Below, piece by piece: positions 17,858 to 26,510 of a stretch of 39,280 nucleotides of DNA. A program made the position numbers and the translations under genes. Position 1 is the first letter of the stretch; each line of letters opens with the position of its first letter. A model generated the notes under the pieces. That model worked only from the letters and a program-made list of their open reading frames with translations. It made no database searches and was not told the DNA's origin. The stretch comes from Coneutiohabitans thermophilus (GTDB taxonomy: Bacteria > Zhuqueibacterota > Zhuqueibacteria > Zhuqueibacterales > Zhuqueibacteraceae): positions 1-39,280 of the forward strand of contig JAPDQY010000034.1 of the NCBI GenBank assembly GCA_034505235.1, written 5' to 3'.

Positions 17858-20800
17858 ATGGCTGCAAAAATCTACGCCCTGCTCGTCGGCATCAATGACT
17901 ATGCGCCGGAGGTTGGCAGGCTCGCGGGCTGTCTCAATGACGTTGATCACTTCAAAGACTTTCTGACCGGCACCTTCGACAAAGCCCGGCTTGCGATCGA
18001 AGTCCTGAAGGACAGTGAAGCCACGCGTGGCAACATCACCAAGCAATTTCGCAGCCATCTCGGCAAAGCTGGAGAGGGTGACGTGGCGGTGCTGCAATAC
18101 TGCGGACATGGTGCGCGCTGGAAATCCGCAGCCGCGTTCAAAGAGTTCTTTCCCGCCGGCAAGGATGAAGGCCTGGTGTGTTATGACAGCCGCCGGCCCG
18201 GGGGATTTGATCTGGCTGACAAGGAACTGGCGGTGTTGCTGGCGGAACTTGCAAAGAACAATCCCCACGTGGCTGTCATCTTGGATTGCTGCCATTCCGG
18301 CTCGGGCACGCGCACTGTTGACGCTTTTCGCGGTTTGAAACCACGTGTCACCCATGAAGTTTCTGCGGAACGGCCCTTGGAGAGCTACGTGGAGGGTTAC
18401 TACGCCAGGCTGCAGCAAAAGAAACAGTCGCTCTCCATTCCAGCCAGCCGGCACATCCTGCTGGCGGCTTGCGAACGCACGCAACAAGCGCAGGAGACGC
18501 CGGATTGCAGCGGGGTGTTTACCGACACGCTGCTGGAGGTGTTGAGCAAGTGCGGCGGCGACATCACCTATGCCGATCTGTTCGTGCGCTGCCGCGCGGC
18601 GGTACGCATGCGCGCCGACAACCAGAATCCGCAGTTCGAGGCGTATGAGAATTTCAATGCCTGGAGCGGATTTCTCGGCCGGGCTGCGTCGCAGGCAGCG
18701 CGGCGTTATAGCGTCTACTACGAGGGCAACAGTTGGAAGATCGAAGCGGGCGCGCTGCATGGTTTGCCCACCGAACCGGAGAAAAGCGTGGCGCTGGCAT
18801 TGTACCGGGAAGACGAGCCCACGCGGGCTGCCGGCAGCGCTGCGACTGTCATGGTCGGGCCGCAAAAGAGCGAATTGCGCCTGGGCTTCGCCGGCGATCC
18901 GGCGGCGCGCTATCAAGCGGAAATCACCACGCTGCCGGTGCCGCCGCTGCCGATTTATTGCGCCCAAGATGAGAAGCACAGAGAGCTGCTGCAAAATGCG
19001 CTGGCGCAGGACGGCTCGGTCAACGCGATGCTCACCGAGATCGCCGAGGGGACGCTATACGCACTGGCGGTTGACAATGACAAGCTGTTGCTGAAACAGC
19101 GCGAAATGGACTTGCTGATCCAGGGCGTTGCAATGAATCCCAAACGCCCGGAAGAGGCAATCTGGACCATGTTGGCCATTATCAAACACGTGGTTCGCTG
19201 GGAGCGAAGCTGGGCGTTGCAAAATCACGGCACCAAGATGGACACTGCGCTGGTCGATTTTGTCTTCTCCGAGAAACTGCCGGAGGGCGAGCACGATTAT
19301 CCTGCCGGTGAAATCACGCTGGACTACGTCAAATCCGGCGGCGAATGGCAAAAAATTCCGGGCAAGTTCAAAGTGCGCAACCGCACCCAACAAACCCTGC
19401 ACATGGTTTTTGCGCATTTCTCCAACGCCTACGGCATTCAGGTTTTCAGCAACGAGCCGGTGCCGCCGGGCGAGGAGTATACCACGCTGCAAGTGGGCGG
19501 TGATCCGGCGGTGGAGTTTTGGGTGGAGGAGCCGGCCAATCACGCCAGCGAAAATTTCAAGCTGATTGTCAGCACCGAGAAAGTGGATGATTTTCTGTTG
19601 ACGCAGGAGGCACTGGAGTTGGGCAGGATTTTGTCTGCCACGCGCGGCTTCAGCCCCGCCAAGACGGTCAAGAAATATGAGAATGATTGGTTCACCAAGA
19701 GCCTGCAGATCAAGATCGTCCGTCAGCAGGATCAAATCGGCAGCCGCGCGGCCCAGCTCGCCGGTGGGCAGGTGGTCGTGAAAGCGCACGCCTCGTTCAA
19801 AGCCAATCTCAGCCTCAACGCGGCGCGGACAGCAACACGCGGAGTGGGTGAGATCTTGGATTTCTACAAAGCCTTCGAACGCCAGGGCATGGCGATGCTC
19901 AATTTTGCCGGCACCCGCGGGGATAACGAAAGTGTTCTGGAATTGACCGACATTCAAAACGCTGACGCCTTGCGGGAAGACCCCCTGGAAGTCGAGTTGC
20001 ATGTGCCGTTGCAGGAAAATGAAGGCATTCTGCCGCTGGTGTTCGACGGCCAGCACGTCCTGCTCGGCGGCGATCCGGTCAGGGACGAGCACGGCAACAC
20101 GCACATCAGCATCGACCACATTCCCGATGTGCCGGACAACCGCCGCAGCGTGGGCAAAGCCTTGAAGCTGTACTTCTTCAAAACCTATCTCAAGCAGAAC
20201 GTCAATCAACTGTGCTGGGTGGAATATCGAGCGGATGGCACCATCACGCGGCACAAGAGCATGCTGGCCGAAAAAGTGAATGCCGCGCAGAATATCGTCG
20301 TGCTGGTTCACGGCATCATCGGTGACACCGAGAACCTGGCCACGGGTTTGCACCTGGCCGGCCTCGATCAGCAGTTCGATTTGGTGCTGACCTTCGATTA
20401 TGAGAATCTCAACACGCCGATCGCGGAGACGGCGCTCGATCTCAAGAAAAGGTTGGAAGCCGCCGGGCTGGGCGCGCATGACGACAAAAAGCTCACCCTC
20501 GTGGCGCACTCGATGGGCGGATTGGTGTCCCGCTGGTTCATCGAGCGGGAAGGCGGCAACACCATGGTCGATCATCTCCTGATGTGCGGCACGCCCAATC
20601 AAGGCTCGCCTTTCGGCAGGATCGATACCGCGCGCAAGCTTTTCAACGTGCTCACCGGCGTGGCGATGAATTACATTCCCGCGCTGATTCCGTTCAACGG
20701 CGCCATTCTGTTCGCGCTCAATCGCTCGAAGAAGATCACGCCCACGCTGGAGCAGATGCATCCCACTTCGGAATTCATCACTACGCTCAACAGCAGCGGC

Positions 20801-21082
20801 GATCCCGGCGTGCGCTACACCATTCTTGCCGGCGATATCGCAACTTATCAGGAGCCGTCGGATCAATTCTTTGCCAAAATGCTGACCAAAGCCGGCAAGG
20901 GCCTGGTGATGGACGCTTTGTTCGGCAGCAGCGCACATGATATTGCGGTTGGCGTCGAGAGTATTTTCGGCATCGACGGCGGCCGCAATCCCTTGCCCAA
21001 GCGGGTGAACGTGGCCTGCCATCATTTGAATTACTTTATTTCCGCGGCCGGGCAGCAGGCGCTGAAGGCGGTGGCGTGGTGA
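17858..21082 (+). CDS. Caspase-like (C14) protease fused to an alpha/beta hydrolase
   Basis: A 1074-aa protein with no signal peptide. Residues 1-275 are a caspase/metacaspase-type domain: YALLVGINDY, the His in QYCGHGAR (H84) and the catalytic Cys in ILDCCHSGSG (C145). Residues about 290-800 are an unrecognised mixed region. From about 805 an alpha/beta hydrolase begins: VVLVHGIIGD (oxyanion-loop type), nucleophile elbow VAHSMGGLVSRW (S885), then LLMCGTPNQGSP and a possible catalytic His in NVACHHLNYF. The second half resembles PGAP1/lipase-like serine hydrolases. GGAG precedes the ATG. Both halves keep their catalytic residues, so one chain could couple proteolysis to lipid or ester hydrolysis. 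A cell-death effector role is inferred from architecture and from the CHAT-STAND gene downstream. Confidence 0.88.
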   Translation: MAAKIYALLVGINDYAPEVGRLAGCLNDVDHFKDFLTGTFDKARLAIEVLKDSEATRGNITKQFRSHLGKAGEGDVAVLQYCGHGARWKSAAAFKEFFPAGKDEGLVCYDSRRPGGFDLADKELAVLLAELAKNNPHVAVILDCCHSGSGTRTVDAFRGLKPRVTHEVSAERPLESYVEGYYARLQQKKQSLSIPASRHILLAACERTQQAQETPDCSGVFTDTLLEVLSKCGGDITYADLFVRCRAAVRMRADNQNPQFEAYENFNAWSGFLGRAASQAARRYSVYYEGNSWKIEAGALHGLPTEPEKSVALALYREDEPTRAAGSAATVMVGPQKSELRLGFAGDPAARYQAEITTLPVPPLPIYCAQDEKHRELLQNALAQDGSVNAMLTEIAEGTLYALAVDNDKLLLKQREMDLLIQGVAMNPKRPEEAIWTMLAIIKHVVRWERSWALQNHGTKMDTALVDFVFSEKLPEGEHDYPAGEITLDYVKSGGEWQKIPGKFKVRNRTQQTLHMVFAHFSNAYGIQVFSNEPVPPGEEYTTLQVGGDPAVEFWVEEPANHASENFKLIVSTEKVDDFLLTQEALELGRILSATRGFSPAKTVKKYENDWFTKSLQIKIVRQQDQIGSRAAQLAGGQVVVKAHASFKANLSLNAARTATRGVGEILDFYKAFERQGMAMLNFAGTRGDNESVLELTDIQNADALREDPLEVELHVPLQENEGILPLVFDGQHVLLGGDPVRDEHGNTHISIDHIPDVPDNRRSVGKALKLYFFKTYLKQNVNQLCWVEYRADGTITRHKSMLAEKVNAAQNIVVLVHGIIGDTENLATGLHLAGLDQQFDLVLTFDYENLNTPIAETALDLKKRLEAAGLGAHDDKKLTLVAHSMGGLVSRWFIEREGGNTMVDHLLMCGTPNQGSPFGRIDTARKLFNVLTGVAMNYIPALIPFNGAILFALNRSKKITPTLEQMHPTSEFITTLNSSGDPGVRYTILAGDIATYQEPSDQFFAKMLTKAGKGLVMDALFGSSAHDIAVGVESIFGIDGGRNPLPKRVNVACHHLNYFISAAGQQALKAVAW

Positions 21083-21206
21083 TGCCGGGCAGGATTGCCG
21101 CCCACCCTTATGCGCGCGGGCCGCGATCGCGGTTTTCGGTTCGGGGTTCAAAATGCGAAACCATCATGTTGCCGGGACTTTCAAACCATTACCCAAAGGA
21201 ACCATT

Positions 21207-22160
21207 ATGGTCACCGATGATTCATTGAAACAAATCATGCCCAAACTGCCGGAGGCCAAGCGCGCGGCCTTTCTGCCCGCGCTGCAAACCGCGCTGAGTG
21301 AGTTTGCCGTAAACACACCCAGGCGCGAGGCTGCATTTCTGGCGCAGATTGCCCACGAGTCCGGCGAGTTGACCATCTTTGCCGAGAATCTGAATTATTC
21401 CGCCAAGGGTCTGATGGCGACCTGGCCCAAGCGCTTCCCCGATCTGGCAACGGCGCAGAAATATGAGCGCAATCCCGAGAAGCTGGCGAACTACGTTTAT
21501 GCCAACCGCATCGGCAACGGCGACGAGGCCAGCGGCGACGGGTGGCGCTTCCGCGGCCGTGGTCCGATTCAAATCACCGGGCGCGAGAACTATCAAAAAT
21601 ACGGCAGCCGGCTCAACCTCGATCTTGTCAATCATCCCGATCAAGCCGCGACCCCGGAGGTGGGGTTTCGCATTGCCGGCTTGTACTGGCGGGAAAACGG
21701 CCTGAACGAACTGGCCGATCGCGAAATGTTCGAAGCGATTACCAAGCGCATCAACGGCGGCTTGAAGGGCCTCGAAGATCGGCTGAAATACTTTACGCGC
21801 GCCAAGCAAGCGCTGGGCGTACCGGCCACCCGCGGCCTGCGTCTGCCGGAATCCGAGCTTGACCTCGAGTTGCCGCCCGAATTCACGCGCGGGCGGGAAG
21901 CGCTGGAGGAAGAGACACCGGTCGAGCGGGAACGCACACCACGACCGCGCGGAGCGGCACTTGCCCCCGCGGTGGTGGTGACGAAGAGCACTGCCAGAAG
22001 AGAAGTCGGTCCGCAGAAAGCTGCCAGGAAGAAAGTGGTAGAGAAGAAGGCTGGAAAAGAGAAAGCCGCCCACAAGAAAGTCGTTAAGAAGGCAAGCAGC
22101 AAGATCCGGGGATCGGCAAAAGCAGCGAGCGGGCGCAAATCCGTAACAGGCCGCAAATAG
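21207..22160 (+). CDS. GH19 chitinase/endolysin-like protein with lysine-rich tail
   Basis: A 317-aa protein. Residues about 1-205 are a GH19 lysozyme/chitinase domain of the kind found in phage endolysins: LAQIAHESGE (likely catalytic E51), FAENLNYSAKGLMATWPKRF (E60) and the substrate-groove motif GWRFRGRGPIQITGRENY. It cuts beta-1,4 links in chitin or peptidoglycan-like polymers. From about 215 a charged linker leads to a histone-H1-like tail rich in Lys and Ala (ARKKVVEKKAGKEK and similar to the end). No signal peptide or holin is visible, so it should stay cytoplasmic unless released. AAAGGA supports the ATG at 21207. It ends 3 nt before the second CHAT-STAND gene, implying tight co-expression. 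Confidence 0.88.
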   Translation: MVTDDSLKQIMPKLPEAKRAAFLPALQTALSEFAVNTPRREAAFLAQIAHESGELTIFAENLNYSAKGLMATWPKRFPDLATAQKYERNPEKLANYVYANRIGNGDEASGDGWRFRGRGPIQITGRENYQKYGSRLNLDLVNHPDQAATPEVGFRIAGLYWRENGLNELADREMFEAITKRINGGLKGLEDRLKYFTRAKQALGVPATRGLRLPESELDLELPPEFTRGREALEEETPVERERTPRPRGAALAPAVVVTKSTARREVGPQKAARKKVVEKKAGKEKAAHKKVVKKASSKIRGSAKAASGRKSVTGRK

Positions 22161-22163
22161 TCA

Positions 22164-25100
22164 ATGGCAGCGCTACGATCCGACAAACCCGCAATCTTTC
22201 TCGCTTTTGCGCAGGATCGCGTCGATGGTGGTGCGTATCTGCGCAATCTTCCTCTCGAGCTGGACGGCATCCGCAAGGCCATGCAAAAGGCGCGACAGGC
22301 CGGGCTGTGTGAAGTAGTGGAGCGCTCCAACACCACGGTCGAAAACATTCTCGACGTGTTTCAAGAGTATCAGGATCGCATCGCCATTTTTCACTACGGC
22401 GGCCATGCCGACAGCTATGAGCTCCTGCTCGAGTCGCTGACCGGTGAGCACGCCATAGCGCACAGCGAGGGCCTGGTCTCTTTTCTCGCGCGGCAGAAGG
22501 GCTTGCAGTTGGTCTTTTTGAACGGCTGTTGTTCGCAGCAACAGGCGCATGATCTGATCGCAGCCGGATTGCCCGTGGTGATCGGCACCTCACAGAAGAT
22601 CGACGATGCCGTGGCCACCAGTCTTTCCGGGCGCTTTTACCGCGGTCTGGCCGCCGGCCTCACGATTGATCGCGCCTGGGCGGAAGCCGTGGATCAAGTC
22701 AAAGTCGAGAAAGGCACGGCCAATCTCCGTGCGCTGCATTGGAAGGGGCAGGCCGAAGTCAGTGATCGGTTTCCATGGGAGATCTACTTTCGCCCGGGCG
22801 CGGAGATCGTCAAGGAGTGGAACCTGCCGGCAGCCGCCCATCAGCCGCTGTTTGGCTTGCCACTGCCGGAGAGTTATTATCGCCGGCTGCCGGTGGCACC
22901 GTATGTTTGGGTAAAAGATTTTGAGAAGGAGGACGCGGCGCTCTTCTTTGGGCGCGGCGAGGAGATTCGCAAGCTGCATACCCTAATCACCGCCGGCAGT
23001 CAACCGATTCTTCTTTTCTCCGGCAAAGCCGGAGTGGGCAAATCTTCTTTGCTGCAGGCCGGGCTGCGGCCGCGCCTGGAAAATGATTACACGATAAAGT
23101 ACGTGCGATGCCGTTCCTCTCAAAACCTGGCGGACACCCTAACGCAAGCGCTGGAGGAAGTTGGTGAGGAGTGCGGGTTGCCACCCGTGCAATCCAGCGG
23201 GCGGGAGGAGCTTCGCCTCAAACTCGCTGAATTGCAGGAGGCGTTGACGGCAAGCACGGGATTCGTCCGGCAGGTGCTGGAACATGAGCGGCAGAAACTC
23301 TCGGCGCGGAGCGCCGAAACAGTGGCGTTTGCGGATCTGTGGCATCGCATTCAAGAGAAGAATGATCGGCCGTTGCTGCTTGTGCTCGATGAGCTTGAGA
23401 AAAATGCCGACGGTCGCGAGCACAACGAAACCGCACTGGTGGAACACCTGCGCGCCTCTTTGCAGCTCGTGCAACCGGTTTTCGCGCCAACGCAGGCGCA
23501 GCCGCGCGGGAAACTCATTTTGAGTTGCCGCGAGGAGGTTTCTCTTCCCGTCCGTGAGGCCTTGCAAGCGCTGTCGCTGCCCTTTGCCGAAGTGTTTCTG
23601 CGACCGCTATCGCGGGAAGGAATCGTCGAAGCCGTGGAGGGCGTGACGCATCACCCGGCCACGCAAAGTCAATATCGTCTCGAAATCGAAAAGAGCAACA
23701 ACGGCAATTTGCCCGACCTCATCGCCGACGATCTGCTGGAAAGCGAGGAATCGCCGCTGGCGCCGATGCTGCAAATTGTGCTGGCGGAGTTATGGCAAGC
23801 CGCCGTCAATGAGAACGCGCAAGCGCCGCGCCTGACGGTGCGGCAGTATCTGGAACTCAAACAGAGCGGCGGCCTGGTTGGCGCGTTTTTCAAGCAACAG
23901 CTCGAACAGCTCAGCAATTGGGAGCCGGACGCCGTGGAGTCAGGATTGGTGTTGGACTTGCTTTATCAGCACCTCACGCCGACCGGCAATGCGCAGAGTC
24001 TGCGGGTTGCGCAACTGCAGAAGATCTATCATGGCCGTCAGGAGGTGATTGGCCGGCTTCTCGGCAAATGCCGCGATCTCTACCTCCTCACCGAGGTTTC
24101 GCTACAGAGCACCAGTCTGGCGCATGCCCTGCTTGCGCCGGCGGTGATCAAGGAATACGGCAACTCGGTCAAACCGGGCCAGCAGGCCGCGCGCATCTTG
24201 CACAGCCGGATCGAGGAGTTTCGCGCCAGGCAAAAGGACATCTGGCTGAATGACACCGACCTGGAGATGGTGGAGCAGGGCCGGGCGGGCATGCGGCAGT
24301 TGGATGCTGATGAAGAACGCTTGTTGCAGATCAGCCGCGCACGCAAGGCACAACGGGAAAGAGAACGCAAGCGCAATCGCATCGTCCGCAATGTGCTTGC
24401 CGTGTGCATTTTGCTGTTTGCCCTGCTCGCCGGCTGGCAGTGGCGGGTATCGGAACGAAACTACCAACGCGCCCAGGCCAATCAACTGGCTTTCAGCGCC
24501 CGCGATCTGTTCCGCGCGGACAACACCAGGGCATTGCGCCTGGCCGCAGCGGCCTACGCGATTCTGGGAACGCAATCTCCGCCATTGGTGGCGCGCACAT
24601 TGAGCGAAATCTTTCACTCGCAAGACCGGCAGCCGTTCTATGCCGCACGTTTCACCCATGCCGAGCACGTCAACACCGCGGTGTTCTCTCCGGACGGCAC
24701 CCAGGTTCTCACCGCCGCCGAGGACGGATTCGCCAAACTGTGGGATCAGCGCGGGAATCTGAGACAGAGCTTCGATCACGAAGGCTATGAAGTCAAAGCC
24801 GCGGCTTTTTCGCCGAATGGCAGACAGATTTTGACGCTGGCGAATGCCGTGCTCAGTTTGTGGGAGTTGGAGGGCCGGCTCGTCGATCGCGATTCTTTGC
24901 TCTCCGGCCAGCCGGCTGATCTGTCGAATTTCTCGACTGACGGCACGCGCATTTTGAAATCGTTTACCGGCAGCGAGGATGAAGACTTTCGCGCGCTCCT
25001 GCAACGCCTGCAGCAGGAGGAGCAGATTTACCGGGTAATCCCGGCCGCCAATCGCCAACGCGTGGTGACGATTTCATCGGAGGGCAGGGCCAGATTGCTG

Positions 25101-26399
25101 GATGGCGAAGGAAAGGTGTTGCGCCATCTCGACAGCAGCGTGGTGGCGGCCGCCCTGGCACCCGACGGCAAGCGCCTGTTGACGATCACGGTCGATAGTC
25201 TCAGCACCATCCGGTTTTGGAATGAGCAGGGCAATTTCCTCAATGCCTTCACCTACAACGGCGAAGTGAATCAGGCGGTGTTCTCGCCGGACGGCAGGCA
25301 GATGCTCACGGCGGCCAATGATCACACTGCCAAGCTGTGGGATCTCTCGCAGCGATTCGTGCATCGGCTGACTCAACAGGGTCTGGGCGTCACGGCTGCG
25401 AGCTTCTCACCGGACGGCAGGCGCATCGTCACGGCTTCGTATGACGGCGTTGCGCGGCTTTGGGATGAGCACGGCCTGCTGATCGACAGTCTGGCGCATG
25501 AGGAGGTGGTGAACGCAGCGGCCTTTTCGCCGGATGGAAAACGCATTCTCACTGCTTGCCGGGATGGCAGAGCACGGTTGTGGTTGTTCGAAGAAAGGCG
25601 CGTGGTGAGCCTGCCGCATCGGGGCGCGGTGGAAACCGCCGTTTTTTCGCCCGACAATGGCAGCCGGATTTTGACTGCCGCACGCGACAGCACGGCGAGA
25701 TTGTGGACGCCAGACGGCACTTTGCTCACGACTTTTTCTCCTCACGGCGAGGTCCTAAACGCCATGTTCGCGCCGGATGGCCGCCATATTCTCACCGTTG
25801 CGTCCGACAGTGCCGCCACCTTGTGGTCCGCGAATGGCGGCGCGGTCAGGGTTTTCAAACACGAGGATGAAGTTTTGGCTGCGGCTTTTTCACCGGAGGG
25901 CAAGTGGCTGCTGACCGGTTGCGCCGACAGCACCGCCAGACTGTGGCGCACCGACGGCTCGGCTGCTGCAAAGGTGCTCCGGCAGCGGGAGAAGGTGCGG
26001 GTGGTCGCGTTTGCGCCCGATGGCCGTTTGCTGGCAACGGCCGGCAGTAGCGTCAAGCTGTGGGATGAGCACGCGAATCTGCAGGCCAGTTTTGCGCACA
26101 AGTATGCGGTCACGTCATTGGTGTTCTCTTCCGACGGCAGGCAGGTGCTCACAGCCTCGGTTGATACCAGCGCCCGGTTGTGGAATTTGCACGGTGAAGT
26201 GCTGGCGCACTATGGCAAACATGCGCTCAAAGTCAATGTTGCGGCCTTCTCGCCGGAGGAAAGCAGGATCATCACCGCTTCGGATGACGGCACAGCCCTC
26301 ATCTGGTGGACGCCGCCGGCCATTTTCAACTGGCTGAAAACGGCACCAGTTTGCCAATTAACGCGGCAGGACGAGGAGCTTTATGGCATCGTGCGGTGA
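22164..26399 (+). CDS. CHAT protease-nSTAND1 NTPase-TM-WD40 protein (paralogue 2)
   Basis: A 1411-aa paralogue of the protein at 4504. The CHAT domain (1-230) keeps FHYGGHADS (H81) and FLNGCCSQ (C122) and is about four-fifths identical to paralogue 1. The nSTAND1 domain has AALFFGRGEEI, Walker A GKAGVGKSS (287-295) and Walker B LLLVLDELEKN (D409), but far less similarity. The conserved HDTL near the end of the NTPase is HALL here. An Arg-rich segment precedes one TM helix (about 741-760). About fourteen WD40 blades follow; blades 2-5 are eroded and of uneven length, while later ones are regular (VNAAAFSPDGKRILTACRDG). It starts 3 nt after the GH19 stop, without a strong ribosome site, so translational coupling is likely. 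Confidence 0.92.
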   Translation: MAALRSDKPAIFLAFAQDRVDGGAYLRNLPLELDGIRKAMQKARQAGLCEVVERSNTTVENILDVFQEYQDRIAIFHYGGHADSYELLLESLTGEHAIAHSEGLVSFLARQKGLQLVFLNGCCSQQQAHDLIAAGLPVVIGTSQKIDDAVATSLSGRFYRGLAAGLTIDRAWAEAVDQVKVEKGTANLRALHWKGQAEVSDRFPWEIYFRPGAEIVKEWNLPAAAHQPLFGLPLPESYYRRLPVAPYVWVKDFEKEDAALFFGRGEEIRKLHTLITAGSQPILLFSGKAGVGKSSLLQAGLRPRLENDYTIKYVRCRSSQNLADTLTQALEEVGEECGLPPVQSSGREELRLKLAELQEALTASTGFVRQVLEHERQKLSARSAETVAFADLWHRIQEKNDRPLLLVLDELEKNADGREHNETALVEHLRASLQLVQPVFAPTQAQPRGKLILSCREEVSLPVREALQALSLPFAEVFLRPLSREGIVEAVEGVTHHPATQSQYRLEIEKSNNGNLPDLIADDLLESEESPLAPMLQIVLAELWQAAVNENAQAPRLTVRQYLELKQSGGLVGAFFKQQLEQLSNWEPDAVESGLVLDLLYQHLTPTGNAQSLRVAQLQKIYHGRQEVIGRLLGKCRDLYLLTEVSLQSTSLAHALLAPAVIKEYGNSVKPGQQAARILHSRIEEFRARQKDIWLNDTDLEMVEQGRAGMRQLDADEERLLQISRARKAQRERERKRNRIVRNVLAVCILLFALLAGWQWRVSERNYQRAQANQLAFSARDLFRADNTRALRLAAAAYAILGTQSPPLVARTLSEIFHSQDRQPFYAARFTHAEHVNTAVFSPDGTQVLTAAEDGFAKLWDQRGNLRQSFDHEGYEVKAAAFSPNGRQILTLANAVLSLWELEGRLVDRDSLLSGQPADLSNFSTDGTRILKSFTGSEDEDFRALLQRLQQEEQIYRVIPAANRQRVVTISSEGRARLLDGEGKVLRHLDSSVVAAALAPDGKRLLTITVDSLSTIRFWNEQGNFLNAFTYNGEVNQAVFSPDGRQMLTAANDHTAKLWDLSQRFVHRLTQQGLGVTAASFSPDGRRIVTASYDGVARLWDEHGLLIDSLAHEEVVNAAAFSPDGKRILTACRDGRARLWLFEERRVVSLPHRGAVETAVFSPDNGSRILTAARDSTARLWTPDGTLLTTFSPHGEVLNAMFAPDGRHILTVASDSAATLWSANGGAVRVFKHEDEVLAAAFSPEGKWLLTGCADSTARLWRTDGSAAAKVLRQREKVRVVAFAPDGRLLATAGSSVKLWDEHANLQASFAHKYAVTSLVFSSDGRQVLTASVDTSARLWNLHGEVLAHYGKHALKVNVAAFSPEESRIITASDDGTALIWWTPPAIFNWLKTAPVCQLTRQDEELYGIVR

Positions 26400-26428
26400 C
26401 ACGGCTGGCCGCGGGATCTGCGTGCGTT

Positions 26429-26475
26429 GAGAAATAGAAATCCCGCCGGGAACAGCGGTGGTCATCGCGGCGGGA
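26429..26475 (-). terminator. Putative intrinsic terminator for the minus-strand protease gene
   Basis: TCCCGCCG (26441-26448) pairs with CGGCGGGA (26468-26475). On the minus strand it is followed by TTTCTATTTCTC. It lies in the 111-nt convergent gap between the second CHAT-STAND gene and the protease gene. Confidence 0.5.
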
Positions 26476-26510
26476 GGTGTGCGACCGCAGGCAGGGCAGC
26501 AGGTTGCGGA

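Noticed and set aside
21119..21130. CCGCGATCGCGG palindrome before the GH19 gene
   Set aside because: A 12-bp GC dyad is expected by chance in DNA this GC-rich, and I found no second copy in a comparable position.
19055..21151. Long open frame (about 698 codons) antisense to the caspase-hydrolase gene
   Set aside because: Antisense shadow typical of GC-rich coding DNA; no ribosome site or motif, while the plus strand has clear catalytic motifs.
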